From Bacillus sp. FJAT-27445 (GTDB lineage Bacteria > Bacillota > Bacilli > Bacillales > Cytobacillaceae), in NCBI RefSeq assembly GCF_001510665.1, contig NZ_LMTI01000003.1:1-34731 (forward strand): a stretch of 34,731 bases of DNA, read 5' to 3'. The notes beneath the pieces are model-generated. The model saw only the letters and a program-made list of their open reading frames with translations, made no database searches and was not told the origin of the DNA. Made by a program: the position numbers and the translations under genes. Positions 27,625-34,731 of the stretch are shown here, one piece after another. How positions within the stretch are numbered: position 1 is the first letter of the stretch; each line of letters opens with the position of its first letter.

Positions 27625-28140
27625 ATGATGAATCGTGTCATTTTGGTTGGCCGCCTGACAAAAGATCCTGAATTGCGTTATACGCCAAATGGAGTTCCTG
27701 TTGCTACCTTTACACTTGCTGTCAATCGTGCATTTACGAACCAGCAGGGGGAGAGGGAAGCGGATTTCATTAACTGTGTCGTATGGCGCCGTCCGGCAGA
27801 AAATGTAGCCAACTTCCTGAAAAAAGGAAGCCTGGCAGGCGTAGATGGCCGTATCCAAACCCGCAACTATGAAGGACAGGATGGAAAACGTGTGTATGTG
27901 ACAGAAGTAATGGCGGAAAGCGTTCAATTCCTGGAACCAAAGAGTTCTTCAGCAGGCGGAAGAAACGACAACAACGATTACTATGGCGGTGCTCCAAAAG
28001 AACAGGGTAATCCTTTTGGAAACAGCAATCAGAATCAACGGCCTGCACCTGCAAAACAGCAGGGATATACTCGGATGGATGATGATCCGTTCGCTGGCAG
28101 CGGACAGATTGATATTTCAGACGATGACCTGCCATTTTAA
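27625..28140 (+). CDS. ssb: single-stranded DNA-binding protein SsbA
   Basis: This essential SSB coats single-stranded DNA at forks. An OB-fold domain (about 1-105, [20 protein letters not shown]) precedes a flexible Gly/Asn/Gln-rich linker and the acidic protein-interaction tip DISDDDLPF. The ATG at 27625 gives 171 residues and has an AAGGGGAG site 9 nt upstream; a TTG three codons earlier is unlikely. It sits between the two ribosomal genes as in other Bacilli, with a parS in its 5' spacer. Confidence 0.97.
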   Translation: MMNRVILVGRLTKDPELRYTPNGVPVATFTLAVNRAFTNQQGEREADFINCVVWRRPAENVANFLKKGSLAGVDGRIQTRNYEGQDGKRVYVTEVMAESVQFLEPKSSSAGGRNDNNDYYGGAPKEQGNPFGNSNQNQRPAPAKQQGYTRMDDDPFAGSGQIDISDDDLPF

Positions 28141-28158
28141 GGATGATAACGAACGTAA

Positions 28159-28431
<273 letters not shown>

Positions 28432-28444
28432 TCGCTTGAACAAC

Positions 28445-28480
28445 AAAGAGCAGCAGGGTACTCCCTTGCTGCTCTTTTAT
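28445..28480 (+). terminator. rpsR terminator
   Basis: AAAGAGCAGCAGGG pairs with a TCCCTTGCTGCTCTTT segment with one bulged T (28445-28458 with 28462-28477) and is followed by more T residues. Confidence 0.85.
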
Positions 28481-28805
28481 CATTCTTAAGCAGCCCGGAA
28501 GGTTTATCTACATAGTTCTTTCGAGTTGCACAAGTAACCGACATGAGTCATTTCACGAGTGCAGCTAGAGATTGAAATTGCATAGCGGCTAGGCTGGTGA
28601 TGAAAAATGCTTCCCCAAAAAAGCTCACAGGATAAAATGCAGATGCATCTTCGAAAGAGTCTTCGCGGCTTCGCCCTAATCAACATAAAAAATATGCTTT
28701 ATAATAATAAACCAACCAGTCTTATGGTAAAAACCAGATAGATGAATATTTTACCAAAAAAATGTTCTTTTTAAAGAACGAACTTTATATCCGGTTGTTT
28801 TTCTT
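28481..28805. other. non-coding stretch between rpsR and gdpP promoter
   Basis: I see no gene here. The yybS (DUF2232) gene often found upstream of gdpP is absent, and no remnant of it is recognisable. One perfect 7-bp inverted repeat GTTCTTT/AAAGAAC with a 2-bp centre lies at 28764-28779. Stop codons are frequent in all frames checked by eye. Confidence 0.5.
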
Positions 28806-28825
28806 TTCATGGATAGGATATTGGG

Positions 28826-28831
28826 TATAAT
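28826..28831 (+). promoter_or_regulatory. gdpP promoter -10
   Basis: A perfect TATAAT is preceded by a poor -35 region. The predicted start near 28838 falls just before the structured leader. Because the -35 is weak, an activator or another -35 may be involved. Confidence 0.45.
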
Positions 28832-28840
28832 GAAATTAGG

Positions 28841-28908
28841 ATTCGGCGTGAGAGAGGAAAGGAGACCAGAAGGGCCATAACGGCCAGGTGATTTTCTATA
28901 AGCCGAAT
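28841..28908 (+). ncRNA. candidate structured leader RNA of gdpP
   Basis: Four stems can nest into one long interrupted hairpin. ATTCGGC (28841-28847) pairs with GCCGAAT (28902-28908). AGGAAA (28855-28860) pairs with TTTTCT (28892-28897). ACC (28865-28867) pairs with GGT (28887-28889). GGCC (28873-28876) pairs with GGCC (28882-28885) around the ATAAC loop. It sits directly after the predicted transcription start, about 40 nt before the gdpP ATG. It does not look like the known c-di-AMP (ydaO) riboswitch. Function unknown. Confidence 0.45.
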
Positions 28909-28948
28909 GCTTAAATTTTGGGGACATATCTGTCAGGGAGCTGAAAGA

Positions 28949-30922
28949 ATGCCGTCATTTTTGGAAAAACGGTCAATACGTTATCCTTTCTACGGATTAC
29001 TGTGCTTAACTGCGGTGCTTTTAGGCATCCTTGCACTTTATAATTTGGTAATAAGCATAGCAGGCTACTTTCTGGCCGGAGTTGCCCTATACTATTTAAT
29101 AAAAGTGGATAGGCAACAACGGAAGGAGATGGAGGAGTATATTTCCACACTTTCTTATCGGGTAAAAAAGGTGGGGGAAGAGGCATTAATGGAAATGCCG
29201 ATTGGGATCATGCTAATTAATGATGATCTCTGTATCCAGTGGACCAACCCATTCCTTGCCTCTTGCTTCGACGAGGAGACATTGGCAGGAAGATCCTTGT
29301 ATGATGTAGCCGATGCGCTAGTTCCATTGATCAAGCAGGAAGTAGAAACCGAATTAATCACATTGCACGATCGGAAATTCCGTGTGATTCACAAGTTGGA
29401 TGAAAAGTTGCTTTATTTCTTTGATGTAACCGAACAAACTGAAATTGAAAAAATGTACAGGGATGAACGGACCGCCATTGCCATTATTTTTCTTGATAAT
29501 TATGAGGAACTTACCCAGGGGCTTGATGACCAGGCTCGGAGCAGCATCAATAATCTGGTTACTTCGATATTGAATAAATGGGCAAACAATAACGGCATTT
29601 ATCTGAAGCGTATTTCATCAGACCGTTTTATTGGGGTATTCAATGAAAGTATTCTACAGCTGCTAGAGAAGGGGAACTTTACCATATTGGATGAAGTTAG
29701 GGAAATGACCATGAAGCAGAATGTTGCCCTGACACTCAGCATTGGCATAGGTGCCGGAGTTTCATCCTTACCTGAACTCGGAACACTTGCCCAATCAAGC
29801 CTAGATCTTGCACTTGGGCGCGGCGGTGATCAGGTAGCGATTAAGCAATCAAATGGGAAGGTAAAGTTTTACGGGGGGAAAACAAATCCTATCGAAAAGC
29901 GGACCAGGGTCCGTGCGAGGGTCATTTCCCATGCATTAAAAGAGCTAATCGCCGAAAGTGACAAAGTCATTGTTATGGGCCACAAATTCCCGGATATGGA
30001 CTCTGTCGGCTCTGCTATTGGAATTAGCAAAGTCGCGCAAATGAACCAGCGCGAAGGATATATCGTGATTAATTATGATGAAATAGATACTGGGATACAG
30101 CGGTTGATGGAGGAAATCAGGCAGCATCCGGATTTGTACGAACGTTTTATTACCCCCGAGCAAGCACTGGACCTGGCAACAAACGATACACTTCTTGTCA
30201 TTGTTGATACACACAAGCCATCACTGGTTATAGATGAAAGAGTATTGGCCAGTATAGATGATGTCGTCGTCATTGACCATCACAGGCGCGGGGAGGACTT
30301 TATCAGCAATCCATTGCTTGTTTATATGGAGCCATATGCCTCATCGACTGCGGAGCTTATTACAGAGCTTCTAGAGTACCAGCCGAAACGGGCTAAATTC
30401 AATATGATTGAGGCAACAGCACTGCTTGCCGGAATTACCGTCGATACGAAGAGCTTTACGCTGAGGACGGGTGCCAGAACATTCGACGCTGCATCCTTTT
30501 TAAGGTCGCTAGGGGCTGATACCATTCTCGTTCAAAAATTACTTAAAGAAGACGTGGAAACGTATATTAAGAGATCGAAATTGATTGAAACCGTTTATTT
30601 TTACAAGGACGGCCTAGCGATTGCAAAAGGGCTGGACGGCGAGGTGTATGACCAGGTAATGCTTGCCCAGGCAGCGGATACCCTTTTGGCAATGGACGGC
30701 ATACAGGCCTCATTTGCGATGTCCAAGCGTGAAGATGGGATGATAGGAATTAGCGCCCGTTCACTTGGAGATATCAATGTACAGGTTATTATGGAGAGCC
30801 TGGGCGGCGGCGGGCATTTAACAAATGCAGCAACCCAGCTTCAAGATACAGAAATGGATGAGGCGGAGGTAATGCTGAGGCTTGCCATCGATGATTATTT
30901 TGAAGGAGGAAAAAAAGAATGA
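28949..30922 (+). CDS. gdpP: cyclic-di-AMP phosphodiesterase GdpP
   Basis: GdpP is a membrane-bound enzyme that hydrolyses c-di-AMP, a messenger controlling potassium and osmolyte balance and cell-wall homeostasis. Two N-terminal membrane helices (about 12-50) precede a PAS-like domain (about 80-160). A degenerate GGDEF domain follows with SSDRF (223-227) where GGDEF would be. The DHH phosphodiesterase domain has His345, Asp349, Asp351, Asp420 and DHH 443-445. A DHHA1 domain ends it with [11 protein letters not shown]. The ATG at 28949 has GGGAG upstream and gives 657 residues. The stop overlaps rplI by 4 nt (ATGA). Confidence 0.96.
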   Translation: MPSFLEKRSIRYPFYGLLCLTAVLLGILALYNLVISIAGYFLAGVALYYLIKVDRQQRKEMEEYISTLSYRVKKVGEEALMEMPIGIMLINDDLCIQWTNPFLASCFDEETLAGRSLYDVADALVPLIKQEVETELITLHDRKFRVIHKLDEKLLYFFDVTEQTEIEKMYRDERTAIAIIFLDNYEELTQGLDDQARSSINNLVTSILNKWANNNGIYLKRISSDRFIGVFNESILQLLEKGNFTILDEVREMTMKQNVALTLSIGIGAGVSSLPELGTLAQSSLDLALGRGGDQVAIKQSNGKVKFYGGKTNPIEKRTRVRARVISHALKELIAESDKVIVMGHKFPDMDSVGSAIGISKVAQMNQREGYIVINYDEIDTGIQRLMEEIRQHPDLYERFITPEQALDLATNDTLLVIVDTHKPSLVIDERVLASIDDVVVIDHHRRGEDFISNPLLVYMEPYASSTAELITELLEYQPKRAKFNMIEATALLAGITVDTKSFTLRTGARTFDAASFLRSLGADTILVQKLLKEDVETYIKRSKLIETVYFYKDGLAIAKGLDGEVYDQVMLAQAADTLLAMDGIQASFAMSKREDGMIGISARSLGDINVQVIMESLGGGGHLTNAATQLQDTEMDEAEVMLRLAIDDYFEGGKKE

Positions 30923-31368
30923 AGGTAATTTTTCTAAAGGATGTAAAAGGAAAAGGCAAAAAGGGCGAAATCAAAAATGTAGCTGATGGCTATGCACATA
31001 ACTTTCTGATTAAACAAGGACTGGCAGTTGAAGCAAGCCAGGGAAATATGAGCAACTTAAACGCTCAGAAGAAGAAAGAAGAGAAGGTTGCCGCACAGGA
31101 GCTTGCCGATGCGAAAGAGCTCAAAGAGAAGCTTGAGAAAATCACAGTTGAGTTAACCGCCAAATCAGGGGAAGGCGGCCGCCTGTTTGGATCGATTACG
31201 ACCAAGCAAATCGCTGAGGAATTGCAAAAGAAATACGGCATTAAGATTGACAAGAGAAAGATGGAACTCGAGGATGCCATTCGCAGCCTGGGTCAAACAA
31301 TGGTTCCAGTTAAGCTTCACCATGAAGTGAATGCGACCCTAAAAGTATATGTAAAAGAAGGAAACTAA
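30919..31368 (+). CDS. rplI: 50S ribosomal protein L9
   Basis: L9 has an N-terminal globular domain ([19 protein letters not shown], then GYAHNFLI), a long lysine-rich connecting helix and a C-terminal rRNA-binding domain with GGRLFGSIT. The 149-residue length is normal. The ATG overlaps the gdpP stop and its GGAGG site lies in the gdpP 3' end, so translation of the two is coupled. The replicative helicase gene follows. Confidence 0.97.
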   Translation: MKVIFLKDVKGKGKKGEIKNVADGYAHNFLIKQGLAVEASQGNMSNLNAQKKKEEKVAAQELADAKELKEKLEKITVELTAKSGEGGRLFGSITTKQIAEELQKKYGIKIDKRKMELEDAIRSLGQTMVPVKLHHEVNATLKVYVKEGN

Positions 31369-31424
31369 TTTTTTGTGGTAGAATTCACCTGAGAACATGT
31401 TAAGATAATAGAGTAGCAAAAAAT

Positions 31425-31453
31425 GTGATCGGCCATGCTGGTCACTTTTTTTC
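31425..31453 (+). terminator. hairpin with T run between rplI and dnaB
   Basis: GTGATCGGC (31425-31433) pairs with GCTGGTCAC (31437-31445) through two G-U pairs and a 3-nt loop, followed by seven T residues. It lies about 42 bp before the dnaB start and could terminate gdpP-rplI transcription or attenuate dnaB. Confidence 0.65.
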
Positions 31454-31494
31454 GCGGTGTTAAGCGAATTACCTCAAGGATGGGGGTCTTTTTG

Positions 31495-32859
31495 ATGAAT
31501 GATGTGTTTGCGGATCGTATGCCGCCCCAAAATATAGAAGCGGAACAGGCAGTGCTGGGAGCTATTTTTCTGGAACCGGCTTCTTTGACCCTGGCTACCG
31601 AGATATTGATTCCTGAGGATTTCTACAGGGCGTCCCACCAAAAAATCTTCAATATGATGCTTAAGTTGAATGATGAAGGGAAAGCCGTTGATTTAGTGAC
31701 TGTAACAGAGGAGCTTGCCGCGGCAAAGCTTCTTGAAGATATGGGCGGGGTCAGCTATTTAAGTGAACTTGCCGGATCCGTACCTACGGCTGCCAATATT
31801 GAATACTATGCCAAAATAGTCGAAGAAAAGTCGTTGCTGCGCCGGTTGATCCGAACTGCAACCTCGATTGCGCAAGACGGGTATTCAAGGGAAGATGAGG
31901 TTGAATCCCTTCTTTCCGAAGCCGAAAAAAGCATTATGGAGGTTGCCCAGCGGAAAAATGCCGGAGCTTTCCATAATATTAAGGATGTACTCGTCCGCAC
32001 GTACGACAACATAGAATCCATGCACAACCGGAAAGGCGACATTACCGGGATTGAAACGGGCTTCCGTGAACTGGACCGGATGACTGCAGGCTTCCAGCGA
32101 AATGACCTGATTATTGTAGGCGCGCGGCCTTCAGTCGGTAAAACGGCGTTCGCCTTGAACATAGCCCAAAACGTTGGTGTTAAAACTGGTGAAAACGTAG
32201 CGATCTTCAGCCTTGAGATGGGTGCGGAGCAGCTCGTAATGAGGATGCTTTGTGCAGAAGGCAATATTGATGCCCAGAGGCTAAGGACGGGTTCCCTGAC
32301 CGATGATGATTGGGGAAAATTGACGATGGCAATGGGAAGCTTGTCACGGGCTGGAATTTTTATAGACGATACCCCCGGAGTGCGGGTTGGAGATATACGG
32401 GCAAAATGCAGGCGCCTGAAGCAGGAGCATGGCCTCGGAATGATCATGATCGATTACCTCCAATTGATTCTTGGGAGCGGCAGGAGCGGCGAAAACCGCC
32501 AGCAGGAAGTATCAGAAATATCACGTTCCCTTAAGCAGCTTGCGCGCGAACTCCAGGTTCCGGTCATCGCCCTATCCCAGCTATCGCGTGGTGTAGAGCA
32601 GCGCCAGGATAAGCGGCCGATGATGTCCGATATCCGGGAATCCGGAAGTATTGAGCAGGATGCCGATATCGTTGCGTTCCTGTACCGCGATGACTACTAT
32701 GATAAAGAATCAGAGAATAAAAACATCATTGAAATCATTATTGCCAAACAGAGGAATGGCCCTACAGGCACAGTCCAGCTGGCTTTCGTAAAAGAATACA
32801 ATAAGTTCGTCAACCTGGAAACCCGCTTTGATGATTCAGGAGTTCCTCCAGGTGCGTAG
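31495..32859 (+). CDS. dnaB: replicative DNA helicase (DnaB; DnaC in B. subtilis)
   Basis: This is the hexameric 5'-3' fork helicase loaded at oriC through DnaA, DnaD, the B. subtilis DnaB protein and DnaI. The N-terminal DnaB domain has MPPQNIEAEQAVLGAIF. The RecA-like C-terminal domain has Walker A GARPSVGKT (209-217), a later IDYLQLI Walker B region, and SQLSRGVEQR. No intein is present. The ATG at 31495 gives 454 residues, identical to the B. subtilis length. In-frame codons upstream run into the terminator hairpin and are rejected. Confidence 0.97.
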   Translation: MNDVFADRMPPQNIEAEQAVLGAIFLEPASLTLATEILIPEDFYRASHQKIFNMMLKLNDEGKAVDLVTVTEELAAAKLLEDMGGVSYLSELAGSVPTAANIEYYAKIVEEKSLLRRLIRTATSIAQDGYSREDEVESLLSEAEKSIMEVAQRKNAGAFHNIKDVLVRTYDNIESMHNRKGDITGIETGFRELDRMTAGFQRNDLIIVGARPSVGKTAFALNIAQNVGVKTGENVAIFSLEMGAEQLVMRMLCAEGNIDAQRLRTGSLTDDDWGKLTMAMGSLSRAGIFIDDTPGVRVGDIRAKCRRLKQEHGLGMIMIDYLQLILGSGRSGENRQQEVSEISRSLKQLARELQVPVIALSQLSRGVEQRQDKRPMMSDIRESGSIEQDADIVAFLYRDDYYDKESENKNIIEIIIAKQRNGPTGTVQLAFVKEYNKFVNLETRFDDSGVPPGA

Positions 32860-32870
32860 TGTTTCGGATC

Positions 32871-32905
32871 ATGCCGGCCTTTTACAGGGCCGGCATATTT
32901 TTTTT
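32871..32905 (+). terminator. dnaB terminator
   Basis: A perfect 9-bp GC-rich stem ATGCCGGCC/GGCCGGCAT (32871-32879 with 32888-32896) is followed by a long T run. Confidence 0.93.
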
Positions 32906-32972
32906 GGAGTGCCATATAGGTAGATACTCATTTACATTGATCCGGAATTGTTAAACTAGTAAATTCGAATCA

Positions 32973-33016
32973 TTTTACGAACATGCTAGATTAATATAGA
33001 GTTAATGTTCGGATTT
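32973..33016. promoter_or_regulatory. PurR operator (PurBox pair) upstream of purA
   Basis: On the minus strand AAATCCGAACATT (33004-33016) matches the B. subtilis PurBox AWWWCCGAACWWT at every position. An inverted, weaker partner TTTTACGAACATG (32973-32985) lies 18 bp away. Paired inverted PurBoxes with similar spacing bind PurR, and purA is a PurR target in B. subtilis. Repression relieved by PRPP is therefore expected. Confidence 0.85.
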
Positions 33017-33018
33017 TC

Positions 33019-33048
33019 TTGACTTTTCAATTGCGAAGTTGGTAAGAT
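33019..33048 (+). promoter_or_regulatory. purA promoter
   Basis: TTGACT (33019-33024) and TAAGAT (33043-33048) are spaced by 18 bp, immediately downstream of the PurBox pair and about 50 bp before purA. Confidence 0.6.
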
Positions 33049-33068
33049 TGGTATGGTTTGATGCTTAA

Positions 33069-34397
<1,329 letters not shown>

Positions 34398-34409
34398 GAA
34401 TGGATATTC

Positions 34410-34447
34410 GGAACCCTCTTCATTTGGGGAGGGTTCCTTTCTTTTTT
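34410..34447 (+). terminator. purA terminator
   Basis: A perfect 9-bp stem GGAACCCTC/GAGGGTTCC (34410-34418 with 34429-34437) is followed by TTTCTTTTTT. Confidence 0.9.
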
Positions 34448-34574
34448 GTATTTCCATGGCCGCCCGGTTGTGGGTCACGGAATACCATTCAGATGTTTTA
34501 AAAATGATTTAGAGGGAAAAGGAGTGAAGGTTAGGCGGAAAAATAGGTTTAAATATTTATTTTTCTAAAATTGC

Positions 34575-34604
34575 TTGCTTCATAATCAGTGCGTATGCTA
34601 TTAT
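34575..34604 (+). promoter_or_regulatory. tRNA operon promoter
   Basis: TTGCTT (34575-34580) and TATTAT (34599-34604) are spaced by 18 bp, with TG one base before the -10 (extended -10). It lies about 60 bp upstream of the tRNA. The rest of 34448-34667 shows no gene. Confidence 0.55.
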
Positions 34605-34667
34605 AAAAAACGTCGCCACTGGCAAAAGGTAACTTAGCTGGATGGGAAAATAATAGACTATTAATAA

Positions 34668-34731
34668 GAGCCATTAGCTCAGTCGGTAGAGCATCTGACT
34701 TTTAATCAGAGGGTCGAAGGTTCGAGTCCTT
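34668..34731 (+). tRNA. tRNA-Lys (anticodon TTT), cut by the window edge
   Basis: The acceptor arm GAGCCAT, D arm TAGCTCAGTCGGTAGAGC and an anticodon stem-loop with CTTTTAA (anticodon TTT at 34701-34703) are all present, followed by GGTTCGAGTCC of the T arm. It matches the B. subtilis tRNA-Lys almost base for base. The last dozen or so bases lie beyond the window. It is probably the first gene of a tRNA cluster. Its wobble U34 is a usual MnmE/MnmG target. Confidence 0.95.

Noticed and set aside
28481-28805. Degraded yybS pseudogene upstream of gdpP
   Set aside because: No frame shows hydrophobic segments or DUF2232-like sequence; absence is the simpler reading.
28826-28948. gdpP leader as a known c-di-AMP (ydaO) riboswitch
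   Set aside because: It is too short and lacks the conserved ydaO core; it is kept only as an unclassified structured leader.

Overview
This window is the replication-origin segment of a low-to-moderate GC Bacillaceae chromosome (Firmicutes). The proteins are very close to the Bacillus subtilis versions and the gene order follows the B. subtilis oriC neighbourhood in reverse orientation. The species cannot be named from what is here.

Left arm (1-9603, minus strand, reading away from oriC): dnaA, dnaN, yaaA, recF, remB, gyrB, gyrA, then the tandem promoters and leader of an rRNA operon whose 16S gene lies just beyond the left edge. The origin is bipartite. One DnaA-box cluster lies upstream of dnaA (about 9786-10048). 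The second lies between dnaA and dnaN (about 8139-8250) and has a DnaA-trio-like element next to an AT-rich unwinding region.

Right arm (10161-34731, plus strand except yyaC). First come rpmH, rnpA, yidC/spoIIIJ and jag. Next is a roughly 970-bp non-coding stretch of forward and inverted repeats around a compact DnaA-box cluster. It is followed by mnmE, mnmG, rsmG, noc, soj and spo0J, the last carrying an internal perfect parS. A 400-bp structured repeat-like region comes next, then a DUF554 membrane protein, yyaC (minus), an MscS-type channel, a DUF951 protein, a YyaE-like molybdopterin oxidoreductase and ychF. The end of the window holds rpsF, ssb and rpsR (with a second perfect parS), gdpP, rplI, replicative helicase dnaB (called dnaC in B. 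subtilis), purA with a PurR box, and a tRNA-Lys cut by the right edge.

Functionally this is a core block: initiation (DnaA, DnaN, DnaB, SSB), segregation and nucleoid occlusion (Soj, Spo0J, Noc, parS), topology (GyrA, GyrB), repair (RecF), RNA and ribosome maturation (RnpA, MnmE, MnmG, RsmG, S6, S18, L9, L34) and membrane insertion (YidC, Jag). Nearly all genes point away from the origin, co-directional with replication.

No cassette of unknown protein-coding genes is visible. The less expected content is in non-coding DNA: the jag-mnmE repeat array with its DnaA boxes, a possible attenuator or small RNA before soj, a structured leader before gdpP, an S6:S18-type leader before rpsF, dyads at the dnaA promoter and the repeat-like region after spo0J.
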